DNA of 64,000 nt from Amphritea balenae (GTDB lineage Bacteria > Pseudomonadota > Gammaproteobacteria > Pseudomonadales > Balneatricaceae): contig NZ_RQXV01000003.1 in the NCBI RefSeq assembly GCF_003858655.1, positions 348,333 through 412,332 of the forward strand, in the 5' to 3' direction. The notes below the pieces were generated by a model. It saw only the letters and a list, made by a program, of their open reading frames with translations, was not told the origin of the DNA and did no database searches. A program made the position numbers and the translations under genes. Of the stretch, positions 9,526-18,226 are shown in pieces (the first letter of the stretch is position 1; each line of letters starts with the position of its first letter).

Positions 9526-10779
9526 CTATCTCCACTTCACAACTAGGTTATGACGATAGTTTTCGCTTCGTCTTCCTGACAATTTAAGACCTATATAAAT
9601 CCAATTTAACATATATGTAAAGAACATTGCTGACCATGTAAACCAATAAACAACCGATAAAACATAAAACCAAAATAAGAAAAATATTCCAATGTCATTT
9701 TTATTATATAAATAGTCACGATCTAATACCGCCCTACATATAACAATAAGATTAATCAATATCAAAACTAAAAGACCCACACCGCCTCTTTTTAAATATT
9801 CAGAATAGATACCTACATGTACATTATGATTTTCATATATAACTTTTTTTGAAAGATAAACATCATATCTAGCTGACGCCCCTAAACCAAAGATATAATT
9901 AAGTACAGAAGCTTCATTATGAAACTTATCTTTAACACTATTATTTTCGTATTCTCTATCATTTAGAGAAACGTTCCCCTCCATTTCCCCACCGCTGATC
10001 ATAAATAAAACCGAATTTACTCTGCTCAACGTCTTTGAGCTGTCATCGTCAATAATTTCATTACCTGAGACATCAACGAAAGCCCATGTAAATATAACTA
10101 ATATGACAAGGAATGGGCATACAAACTTTAAAACAATGCTCTTAAATCTGAAATAGAAATTTACTAATAAAAACAAAGAGAACCAAAGCATAAAGGTTCT
10201 ATTTATGTCCTCTACAGCCATAATAAACATTGCCAGAAATGACACGAAAAAAAAGCAATACAGAAAACTTCTTTCAAAACAAATAACAGATATCATTATC
10301 AATACAGATAGTAAAATAGATGAAGATCCTGAATACGCTCCGGCAAGAGATAAAAAAACATTTACCAATACAATACAGAGCGACACCTTTAACAGCGCTC
10401 TTTTATCAAACACTAGCTCAACAGATCTTCCGTATAGGTATGAAGCCATAATTATTATGAGAATAAACACCTGCTTTACTAATATTATATCTACACCTTC
10501 AGATAGAATTGACACTATAAGTGATAAGGCAAACAGCCCTCCATAAAGCAGCAATAAAAAATCTACTGGCTTTAGCAAGAACCTTTTAAATTCCTGATTC
10601 ACAACAACATATAATAACGAAAAAACTAAGCCTAAACTTAAAAACAAGCTTCGCTCAGAACTTAGAAAATACCACCACTCGCCTTTCACAATTTCAAAAT
10701 AAAACCTTGAAAACTCCAACCCAAAAAACGGAAGGAATATCACGCATATAATAGGTGTATTTTTAAAGAACCTATTCAT
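9526..10779 (-). CDS. Wzy-like O-antigen/EPS polymerase (operon A)
   Basis: Very hydrophobic protein (417 aa) with roughly ten to eleven membrane spans and one long periplasmic loop between about residues 230 and 310. The loop and its exit contain NYIFGLGASARY followed by ENHNVHVGIYSEYLKRGG, the pattern of the O-antigen polymerase/ligase superfamily. Position among the sulfotransferases, glycosyltransferases and a flippase in one operon supports a Wzy role. Sequence conservation in this family is low, so ligase rather than polymerase cannot be excluded. Confidence 0.72.
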   Translation of the reverse strand: MNRFFKNTPIICVIFLPFFGLEFSRFYFEIVKGEWWYFLSSERSLFLSLGLVFSLLYVVVNQEFKRFLLKPVDFLLLLYGGLFALSLIVSILSEGVDIILVKQVFILIIIMASYLYGRSVELVFDKRALLKVSLCIVLVNVFLSLAGAYSGSSSILLSVLIMISVICFERSFLYCFFFVSFLAMFIMAVEDINRTFMLWFSLFLLVNFYFRFKSIVLKFVCPFLVILVIFTWAFVDVSGNEIIDDDSSKTLSRVNSVLFMISGGEMEGNVSLNDREYENNSVKDKFHNEASVLNYIFGLGASARYDVYLSKKVIYENHNVHVGIYSEYLKRGGVGLLVLILINLIVICRAVLDRDYLYNKNDIGIFFLFWFYVLSVVYWFTWSAMFFTYMLNWIYIGLKLSGRRSENYRHNLVVKWR

Positions 10780-10786
10780 TAGAAAT

Positions 10787-11695
10787 CTAACCTTTACCTT
10801 CCAACAACTCTTTAGTTTTCAAGTAATCGTCTTTCAATGTAATTAAAATATCCTTTCTAACAAGTTCAGTATTCAGCTTCTCATCATTTTCCTTATACAC
10901 CACTCTCTTTATATGATTTTTAACATTTGAGCCTAGCACTGTTCTCAAGAAAACCTTTACCCCACTAGTCTGAAGAAAAGTATTTAAAAATTTAAAACGT
11001 GGCACTTGTGCTGCATTCTTCTTTTCCAGAAATACTGCCTTATACTTCAACCCAACAAATGAGTAGATATCACTCATTACATCTTCTTTCTTATCACTAA
11101 ACAGGTCCTCAAAAAAGACGACTAGAACATTATCATGGTTAAATAACTCCATATATCTTTTTACTTGTTCAAAATATAATGATCTTGATACATAGAGCGG
11201 ACTATTACTAAAGTTGACGTTAGCTATATCATCATATTCTTTCTCAATCTCTTCATAAAACCCTTGAACTCTGAATCCTATCCTTCTATCCATAAGCCAA
11301 TGTGAATACGCCCGTTTAATTGGATCTCTCAGAATAATTATTATTTTTGCATCTGGATCATCCTTATAAATCTCACTAGCCGCTTCTAATGAGTATAAGT
11401 AATTAGTAGACGCATCTAACCTTATATCCCCTTGACTAAATAATTGCTCATAAATAAATTCATCTTTAACAATAGCCGCATGACTATGCACTTCTTCATA
11501 ATCAGCCACTGACTCTAAAACCTTTAAATTATTATATTTTGAGGTCATAAATTGAGCATGAAGATCTTTACAATAATAATTTGGTTCTTTTATCAAGGAT
11601 TTTGATATAGATGCATTTGAAGACAGAACACTTTCAACCGTTGTAGTACCAGCCTTTGCAGCGCCTACCAAAAACACTTTTTCAATATTATTCAC
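10787..11695 (-). CDS. Sulfotransferase-family protein 2 (operon A)
   Basis: Sulfotransferase-domain protein (302 aa) of the heparan/N-deacetylase-like type. The N terminus KVFLVGAAKAGTTTVESVL carries the PAPS 5'-phosphosulfate loop (AKAGTT). The 3'-phosphate motif is clear near residue 120: IIILRDPIKRAYSHWLMDRR. Also visible is LDASTNYLYS, typical of these enzymes. It starts at a GTG directly after the stop of the WcaJ-like gene, with AAGGAT about ten bases upstream. It is the second sulfotransferase in the operon and unrelated in detail to the first, so two sulfation positions are possible. Confidence 0.88.
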   Translation of the reverse strand: MNNIEKVFLVGAAKAGTTTVESVLSSNASISKSLIKEPNYYCKDLHAQFMTSKYNNLKVLESVADYEEVHSHAAIVKDEFIYEQLFSQGDIRLDASTNYLYSLEAASEIYKDDPDAKIIIILRDPIKRAYSHWLMDRRIGFRVQGFYEEIEKEYDDIANVNFSNSPLYVSRSLYFEQVKRYMELFNHDNVLVVFFEDLFSDKKEDVMSDIYSFVGLKYKAVFLEKKNAAQVPRFKFLNTFLQTSGVKVFLRTVLGSNVKNHIKRVVYKENDEKLNTELVRKDILITLKDDYLKTKELLEGKG

Positions 11696-13132
11696 TCAGT
11701 ATATATCCTTAGAAAATAAAGAAATTGGTGTTTTAATAAGAATTTTAATATCTAGAGTTAATGACCAGTTATTGATATATGCGAGATCAAACTCAACCCT
11801 TTTTTCCATTTTATCCAGCGTTTCTGTTTCACCCCGGCAACCACTGATCTGCGCCAATCCTGTAATTCCAGGCTTAATCCTGTGTCTTAATAAGTAGGCA
11901 TTCACCTTACCTGAGTAATAATTGTTATGGGCTACAGCATGGGGTCGTGGACCAACCAGAGACATAGTCCCCTGAAGTACATTAAAGAACTGTGGCAATT
12001 CATCGATTGAGGTCCGCCGTATAAAAGCCCCAACCTTTGTTACTCTACTATCGCCTTTGGTTGCCTGCTTTACCTCTGCCCCCTCATGCATTTTCATACT
12101 ACGAAACTTCCACACTTTAATAATCTTTCCATCCCAACCGTGACGATCTTGCTTAAAGAAAATGGGACCGGGGGATGATTTTTTAATCAATATGGCCACA
12201 ACCAGCATTAAAGGGCTTAACGCAATTATTGCGAGAAACGCGAGTGCTTTATCCATAAGGTTTTTCAATACTATTGAAGATGGGCTGGATGTCAGCGGGC
12301 TTTCGTTCAATGAGATTAGCGGCATGCCTGCAACCTCTCGAATTGAATGATTAAGTAAGCTCAGGCCAAAGATATCTGGTACCCAGATCACATCGACATT
12401 CATATCCAGCAGATCAATATGCAGAGCTTCTATCTGTTCAGACTCTGAAACCGCTAATGCAATGTATACCCTGCGCACATTTCTTTCTTTTATTAACTGC
12501 CTCAGAGACTGCACACCACCTAACAACGGCAGTGACATTTCATTTTTCTCACTTTCGGCCACGGGATAATCGTCAGCTTGCACAAGCCCCACCACCCTGT
12601 CTGCTAACCATTGGTTAGAGTTAAGATTCTGTATCAGGTTATTTGCAAGCGCTCCCGTTCCAACGACCAGGGCTGGAATTTCATGTGAGAATAGCTCGAT
12701 ATAGCGTTTATATATGAGGCCGAGGAGGGTATGACTTAACAGCTGAAGTGCATAACCTACTACAGCCCATTCAAACAGAACCTCACGGGAAAAACTTTCG
12801 CTGCTTTTGGTTAAAAACCCTACCAGCCCCAGTACTAACAGAACCTGGAACCACGCGACCAGCAATCGAAACGAGCTTTTCATAAAGCCCACGGACTGGC
12901 GATAAACGCCTTCACGACGATAAATAATCCAGACACAAAGTACCGCAATCACCGCTAACAAGCGGTAATGGGAAGGAAGGTTACCTAGTTTTATAAAGGT
13001 AAAGGCAAACAGACAGCCACAAATAATTAGCGAATCCGCAAAACGCTGGATCCAGAAAATCAGTGACTCATGATTATTTAATAGCCTACGCTTACGACTA
13101 AGCGTATCAGGCAGTCTTACACTCGCATCCAT
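11696..13132 (-). CDS. WcaJ-type undecaprenyl-phosphate sugar-1-phosphate transferase (copy 1, heads operon A)
   Basis: Initiating polyprenyl glycosylphosphotransferase (478 aa) that loads the first sugar phosphate onto undecaprenyl phosphate. The N-terminal half has about four membrane helices and a CoA-binding-like Rossmann domain (VVGTGALANNLIQNL). The C-terminal catalytic bacterial sugar transferase domain has KQDRHGWDGKIIKVWKFRSM, SIDELPQFFNVLQGTMSLVG and KPGITGLAQISG. It is the first gene of operon A and is divergent from a small secreted protein gene. A very similar 478-residue copy sits at 34.1-35.6 kb with the same divergent neighbour and an identical final eleven residues. Confidence 0.93.
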   Translation of the reverse strand: MDASVRLPDTLSRKRRLLNNHESLIFWIQRFADSLIICGCLFAFTFIKLGNLPSHYRLLAVIAVLCVWIIYRREGVYRQSVGFMKSSFRLLVAWFQVLLVLGLVGFLTKSSESFSREVLFEWAVVGYALQLLSHTLLGLIYKRYIELFSHEIPALVVGTGALANNLIQNLNSNQWLADRVVGLVQADDYPVAESEKNEMSLPLLGGVQSLRQLIKERNVRRVYIALAVSESEQIEALHIDLLDMNVDVIWVPDIFGLSLLNHSIREVAGMPLISLNESPLTSSPSSIVLKNLMDKALAFLAIIALSPLMLVVAILIKKSSPGPIFFKQDRHGWDGKIIKVWKFRSMKMHEGAEVKQATKGDSRVTKVGAFIRRTSIDELPQFFNVLQGTMSLVGPRPHAVAHNNYYSGKVNAYLLRHRIKPGITGLAQISGCRGETETLDKMEKRVEFDLAYINNWSLTLDIKILIKTPISLFSKDIY

Positions 13133-13362
13133 TGAGTAATTCCGAACAGTCCATTGTTCTTGTGATGTAACGGTTTCTTTCTAAAACCCATCAATCATTT
13201 GTAAGATATTTACACAGAGAATCCTCTGTTTGCAGATGTCTTACAAAGCCATTAAAGCTTAACTCTGAGGCTGACATATATCAATGTTTACTTTTTATAG
13301 GTTGCGTTGCTAAACTCTTGTAAAGGATTTATTTATGTGCAGGAGCACAAGGAGCAAAGGAT

Positions 13363-13869
13363 ATGCACCTACTACGTTATGGGGCTATGGTAACAACTGG
13401 ATTGTTATTATCGGTTAACCAGGCTCAGGCAACTATTCAAACGGACCTCAGTGCAGGATTACCCCTCACCAGCATCATTCAGAATGCAGTTAGTAGTCAG
13501 ACATCACTAGAGACAATTCTTGATCAGATTTTGACAAACTGTGACTCAAAAGCCATTCCTGATCCTGCCCTTGATAATAAATTTATTGTCTGTACAGCAG
13601 GAAGCCTTGAGTCAATCATAAGCGCAGCTGTAGTCAATTATTCAGATGATACGGAATCATTGCAAATGATCGGACAGTCGGGTCTCGAGGAGGGTCTATC
13701 GTTAGAACAACTTATTCAGATTGCCATCAATAATGGAATTGACCCTGCAGCACTCTTACCTCCAGCAGCGGCGGGTGCTCCTCCTGCACCAGCTGGTCAG
13801 AACTTTACACCATCCCCCTTTGGTAACAATACTGGTGGCGGAGGAGGTGGAAACATAAGCCCCAGTTAA
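13363..13869 (+). CDS. Small secreted Gly-rich-tail protein, copy A (divergent from WcaJ-like gene)
   Basis: Not a family I recognise. The 168-aa protein has a signal peptide (residues 1 to about 23, ending NQAQA). Then come helical segments beginning IQTDLSAGLPLTSIIQNA, two cysteines at 60 and 77 that could pair, a second similar helical segment (SIISAAV), an Ala/Pro-rich linker and a C-terminal tail of six glycines ending ISPS. It lies 230 bp from the divergent WcaJ-like gene. A paralogue of the same plan lies beside the second WcaJ-like gene at 35.9 kb. Both start after a shared leader with TGTGCA, AGCACA and AAGGAGC. A role in polysaccharide export or assembly is inferred from position only. 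Confidence 0.75.
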   Translation: MHLLRYGAMVTTGLLLSVNQAQATIQTDLSAGLPLTSIIQNAVSSQTSLETILDQILTNCDSKAIPDPALDNKFIVCTAGSLESIISAAVVNYSDDTESLQMIGQSGLEEGLSLEQLIQIAINNGIDPAALLPPAAAGAPPAPAGQNFTPSPFGNNTGGGGGGNISPS

Positions 13870-13908
13870 CAACTGACCGCCTCGCTTGTCCGATTTAAAT
13901 ACCGAGGT

Positions 13909-14135
13909 CCAATGCCTGAAGATCAGGCATCCGATGCAGCTACGCTGCGTCCGAATGTTGCTACGCAACTTGTCCGAAATAACCGTTAAAGACATTCTCA
14001 CCACAGAAAAGAGACTCATATATTGTTGTAATGCTTTTATCTTCCGCTCTTCCACTTTTTCGGACGCGGCGAAGCCGCATCGGACAAGCGCAGCGTTCGG
14101 ACTAGTTGCGAAGCAACAATCGGACTTCGGTATTT
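13909..14135. repeat. Mini-hairpin array 1 (CGGAC family)
   Basis: Units bounded by TCCGA/CGGAC boxes with different self-complementary stems: TGCCTGA/TCAGGCA, GCAGC/GCTGC, GTTGC/GCAAC on the left, then GCGGC/GCCGC, an AGCGCAGCG-type unit and GTTGC/GCAAC in the opposite orientation. The arms face each other across about 75 bases of plain sequence. Confidence 0.8.
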
Positions 14136-14153
14136 AAGATCGAACTTCGATTT

Positions 14154-15509
14154 TTAGGGAATAACAATCTCGGCCTCAGGCACGACCTCTTCCAACAGCT
14201 CCCGGAGTTTTAGTTTCGCCCTTTCGCTGCCATGCACTATGCGGATCTCTTTTGGTTTGTGTCGCATCCGTTTAACGAAATTGACCAGGTCTTTCTGATC
14301 AGCATGCGCTGAATACCCGCTAATCGTATGCACCCCGGCCCGTATATCTATACGTTCGCCATCAAGATAAACATAGCCGCCCTTCTCTCCGTACTTTTGT
14401 ATATCCCGCCCCGGCGTACCACTTGCCTGATAACCCACAAAAAGTACATCAGTTCGAACATCATCCAGCAACGCTTTCAGGTAATTCTGGATCCGGCCAC
14501 CGCTACACATACCGCTTGCCGCTATCACAATTGCCGCCCGGCCACTGCTTTTCAGATAATTAACCAGTTTCATATGATCCCGGTGTGATTCAACAGTAAT
14601 CAACTGATCAAAACTCAGAGGGTGTCTGCCAGCGTTTTTCTTTCTGCTAGCCTCTGCATCCCAGAGCCCTTGCAGTGCAATATAATGTTCAGTAAATTTT
14701 GCGGCCAACGGCGAATCAACAATAATGTCCACAGAATCCCAATCGCTCCCCTGACGCTTGTGGATAATACTTTCAAGCTCATAGAGTAGTTCCTGGGTAC
14801 GACCAATACTGAACGCAGGAATCAGAACAGTCCCGGCATTTCTAAAACTGTGGTCAACAATCTTTTCAAGTGCTAACTTTCTGGTTCGGCGGTTCTCATG
14901 TAACCGGTCACCATAGGTACTCTCGATTATTAACCGATCTGCCCGCCAGGGTGACTTGGGCGAAGGTAGTAATGGCGTATAAGGTGCGCCCAGATCGCCA
15001 GAGAACAACGTAATCTCATTATTGTATTTAAGCTCAATATAGGCAGAGCCCAGAATATGACCAGCAGGCTTAAAACGAAATTGTAGCGAATCATCAAAAT
15101 CAACGCGCCCCCATTCTTTATAGGGGATAGCAATGAGCTGTTGCTTTAACCGCTGTAATACTTTCTTAATCAGACGACTATTACGAGTAATGCCTATCTT
15201 GATCGCATCCTCAATAACCAACGGCAACAACTTAGCAGTGGCTTCAGATGCATAAATCGGCCCCTCAAAACCCGCAGCAAGTAGCCAGGGTAATCGTCCG
15301 ACATGATCAATGTGACAGTGGGTTATATACAGCGCTTTGATATGATCGATCGGGAAATCGATAGGCGATTCACCATCTTCCAGTGCCACTGATTCAGCCC
15401 CCTGAAACATGCCACAATCGATAAGCACCCCGGCCCCAGAATCAAGTAACAGTTCATGACACGAGCCAGTAACACCCGTAACCGCACCATGATGAAGAAT
15501 AGAAACCAT
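14154..15509 (-). CDS. MBL-fold beta-CASP RNA-metabolising exonuclease/endonuclease
   Basis: Metallo-beta-lactamase fold nuclease of the CPSF73/YSH1-like beta-CASP group (451 aa), expected to cut RNA in the cytoplasm. Visible in order: HCHIDHVGRLP (zinc ligands, HxHxDH), GHILGSAYIEL, FSGDLGAP, the beta-CASP block with PAFSIGRTQELLYEL, SGMCSGGRIQNYL, GYQASGTPGRDIQ and the C-terminal histidine motif SGYSAHADQKDL. The ATG at 15509 has a strong GGGAGG site just upstream. A longer frame would draw its first 18 residues from repeat DNA. It stands alone between repeat arrays. Its target RNA is unknown. Confidence 0.9.
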   Translation of the reverse strand: MVSILHHGAVTGVTGSCHELLLDSGAGVLIDCGMFQGAESVALEDGESPIDFPIDHIKALYITHCHIDHVGRLPWLLAAGFEGPIYASEATAKLLPLVIEDAIKIGITRNSRLIKKVLQRLKQQLIAIPYKEWGRVDFDDSLQFRFKPAGHILGSAYIELKYNNEITLFSGDLGAPYTPLLPSPKSPWRADRLIIESTYGDRLHENRRTRKLALEKIVDHSFRNAGTVLIPAFSIGRTQELLYELESIIHKRQGSDWDSVDIIVDSPLAAKFTEHYIALQGLWDAEASRKKNAGRHPLSFDQLITVESHRDHMKLVNYLKSSGRAAIVIAASGMCSGGRIQNYLKALLDDVRTDVLFVGYQASGTPGRDIQKYGEKGGYVYLDGERIDIRAGVHTISGYSAHADQKDLVNFVKRMRHKPKEIRIVHGSERAKLKLRELLEEVVPEAEIVIP

Positions 15510-15535
15510 AAGAACCTCCCTGCTCTTAAAAACCA

Positions 15536-15705
15536 AACGCTTCGCTTGTCCGATACGGCTCACCGCGTCCGATCATTTCATTTGTCCGAACGTAGCTACG
15601 CAACTTGTCCGCAATATACCGAAGTCCGATACTACTTCGTAGCGACCGATGTGACTTCGTCACGTCCGAACGTTGCTACGCAACTTGTCCGTGATTAATT
15701 AAGTT
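15536..15705. repeat. Mini-hairpin array 2 (CGGAC family)
   Basis: Tandem units separated by TCCGA boxes. Stems include GTAGC.../GCAAC-type, CTAC-TTC-GTAG, GTGAC-TTC-GTCAC and GTTGC-TAC-GCAAC. It lies immediately upstream of the beta-CASP nuclease gene, so the nuclease promoter must lie within or beyond it. Confidence 0.8.
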
Positions 15706-15710
15706 CAAAA

Positions 15711-15965
15711 GCATTTTCACCACTGAGAACACAGAGTACACGGAGTCAAAGAATTGAAAGATTAAGCTACGCTACATGGCCAGGATTGATTAAGTTCAAA
15801 ATAATTTTCACTACAGTACCCAGATGCATGCTAAGAACACAAAGAACAAGGAAAAAAGATTAAAACTATAATTACTTGTTCTTCTCTGTGTGCTCGGTGC
15901 CCTTGGCATGCCCCTTGGGCACTGTGGCAAACCGTTCTTATTTTTTCGCTCTTATCTTTTCCGGT
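15711..15965. repeat. CACAGAG/CTCTGTG dispersed repeat (family 2)
   Basis: Left arms read ACCACTGAGAACACAGAG and the right arm TTCTCTGTGTGCTCGGTG, followed by GGCATGCCCCTTGGG and CACTGTGG. The arms are inverted, so the element could fold into a long imperfect hairpin. No reading frame is apparent. Confidence 0.7.
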
Positions 15966-16290
15966 TTTTCAGACGCGGCGTAGCCGCATCGGACAAGCGC
16001 AGCGCTCGGACTAGTTGCGAATCAACAATCGGACTAGTAAAACGATCGGCTCTTATACCGGACTAGTGAAACGCTCGGCTCTTAACGTTCTTCTCAGTGT
16101 GCTCGGTGCCCTTGGCATGCCCCTTGGGTACTGTGGTAAACCGTTCTTATTTTTTCGCTCTTATCTTTTCCGGTTTTTCGGACGCGGCAAAGCCACATCG
16201 GGCAATAGCAGCTCTCGTACAAGTGTAACAATCTGACCTCAAAATTTATGATCGGACAATTAACGCGATCGTAATCGGACGCTACTAAGC
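15966..16290. repeat. Mixed repeats: mini-hairpins and a direct duplication
   Basis: Mini-hairpin units at about 15970-16085 (GCGGC/GCCGC, AGCGC/GCGCT, GTTGC/GCAAC-like). Then about 103 bases at 16087-16189 nearly repeat 15878-15980: the right arm of family 2 plus the following CGGAC unit. Degenerate units continue to about 16290. The duplication shows that the two repeat families can be copied together. Confidence 0.75.
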
Positions 16291-16702
16291 TGCATCAGAC
16301 AGACCAAGTGTTCAGATTTAATCCAGTAAGACTTGGTAAAATCGTTCTGTAGGAAGTATCCAACGGAATAATTCTTTAATCTTAAAAATCAAAACACTAG
16401 TAAATAAAATCAAAGATAATCTTTCTATGTTTCTCAAGTGAGTAGGCTTCACAGAAGCATCAATGTGATAAAATCTAATTCTATAAAAACACTGGATAAC
16501 AAATAAAATATCAAAGCTTCTTTAAAGAAAAGACAGTACCACATAGGATTAGCGCATATTTTGTATTTTTTCGTCTTAATAATAGTCAATTAATCACTTC
16601 CAATATCTCACTTTTCTCTTTTAAATTAGCCACACAAGCAATACAATGTAAATACTAATATTTGAAAGCCAAAGACTTACCATAAAAAGCAGAAAAACTC
16701 AA
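16291..16702. other. AT-rich gap upstream of acyltransferase gene
   Basis: About 410 AT-rich bases with no gene or clear hairpin. It must hold the promoter of the acyltransferase gene, but no promoter stands out. Confidence 0.4.
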
Positions 16703-17848
16703 ATGCATTCTTTAAATAAAAGCACCGTAGAAAAGTATGATTTTATCGATCTGGCAAGGGCACTAGCCATTTTAGGAGTTATTGCAGTTCATAGCTACCA
16801 AAAAATTGAAGATCTACCATATATACTTTCAGCAATATCGAATTATGGTCAACTAGGTGTTCAACTTTTTTTTATAGCATCAGCCTACACTTTATGCTTA
16901 TCCATGGAAAATCGAAATGAAATATCTATATCCTACTTCTACTTACGACGTTTTTTTAGAATAGCCCCATTATTCTACTTTGGTATAGTCTTTTATTATC
17001 TGTGGAGTGTATTTAAAATCAATACGCTTGGGTTAACTAGTGAAATTAGCTATAGTTATTTATACGTAATTGAAAACATATTATTCATTCATGGGTTTAA
17101 TCCAGAAAATTTCAACAATATAGTACCAGGAGGGTGGAGCATTTCTGTAGAAATGACCTTTTACTTACTATTCCCTCTCCTCTATAGACTCTATAAACTC
17201 ATTGGCCAAGAGAAGTTTTTAGCATACTCTGCACTCCTTATAACTACTGGAATTTGTATACAATATAGTATATATAACGAATTAACCCCACTATCTCTTA
17301 GTAGTAATATTACAAATGATGGCTTTTCATTCATTTACGCCTCATTTTTTAATATGTATGGCGTTTTCCTTATTGGTATGATTTTTTATTTCTATAGGGA
17401 CAAGCCTCTAGCGAGTGGATCAATGGTGTTAGCCTTAGTATTAATAGCCACATCCGCATTGATGCAAAACCTACAACAATTCAATACTACAATTGATGGA
17501 GCCATATACCCAATCCTCTCATCAATAGCATTTGGAATATTTATTATAAGAATATCAAAAATTAAAAACATAAATTTTTGGGGTAAAAACTTTTTAATTG
17601 AGATAGGAAAAAAATCATATTCAATTTATCTTTTACATTTTTTCACGCTAGATATCATTAGAGAGTTACTAATAAAAGTAGATGCAAACCCTTCACTACT
17701 TCTATTTTTAACATTTTCATTAACAATATTACTTACTACATTTTTTGCGACACTAACAATGAAGTATATCGAGAAACCTTTCATAGATACTGGCTCAAAA
17801 ATCATAAATTCAATAAAAAGAAACAGAGCCCTTATTAACTTTAAATAA
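16703..17848 (+). CDS. Acyltransferase family 3 membrane protein (OafA/YrhL-like)
   Basis: Membrane acyltransferase (381 aa, about ten spans) of the acyltransferase-3 family, which transfers acetyl or similar groups to exported sugars. The N terminus has DFIDLARALAILGVIAVHSY with the family's R-x10-H arrangement (catalytic His in VHSY), then GQLGVQLFFIASAYTL and RRFFRIAPLFYFGI. WSISVEMTFYLLFPLL is also typical. It is on the plus strand, alone in AT-rich DNA, between the two polysaccharide regions. O-acylation of a surface polysaccharide is the likely role; the target sugar is unknown. Confidence 0.87.
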   Translation: MHSLNKSTVEKYDFIDLARALAILGVIAVHSYQKIEDLPYILSAISNYGQLGVQLFFIASAYTLCLSMENRNEISISYFYLRRFFRIAPLFYFGIVFYYLWSVFKINTLGLTSEISYSYLYVIENILFIHGFNPENFNNIVPGGWSISVEMTFYLLFPLLYRLYKLIGQEKFLAYSALLITTGICIQYSIYNELTPLSLSSNITNDGFSFIYASFFNMYGVFLIGMIFYFYRDKPLASGSMVLALVLIATSALMQNLQQFNTTIDGAIYPILSSIAFGIFIIRISKIKNINFWGKNFLIEIGKKSYSIYLLHFFTLDIIRELLIKVDANPSLLLFLTFSLTILLTTFFATLTMKYIEKPFIDTGSKIINSIKRNRALINFK

Positions 17849-18226
17849 CTCATTACAATCAAAAAAATTCACACTACCAATTAAGAAGGCAAATTAATTT
17901 TTAACACACATGAAATTAAGCCATAAAACGAACCTCATAAACACGGAGTCAATTTTTATTATAATTAAACATTCTACATTGATCTATCAAAAAAAATTTA
18001 GAATAGGTTTTAATATTATTTATAAACATCATTCATCTTAGAAAAAGCCAATCAACTATCTAAATACAGCACGCAAGATTATTCAATTAAAAACAACAAA
18101 GACATTAGTAGAGCATTATCTTCACAAGCAACTATAAACAAAAAAAACAGCAAAACATCCAAACCATAGCATTAAATTTATAAGTTATAAATAAATGATC
18201 TTTTTTACAAATTCTAATTTAAAGGT
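17849..18226. other. AT-rich gap between convergent acyltransferase genes
   Basis: About 380 very AT-rich bases. No gene or convincing terminator was seen. Confidence 0.4.

Noticed and set aside
15510..15563. Eighteen-residue extension of the beta-CASP nuclease
   Set aside because: It is coded by repeat DNA and lies upstream of a much better start with GGGAGG.
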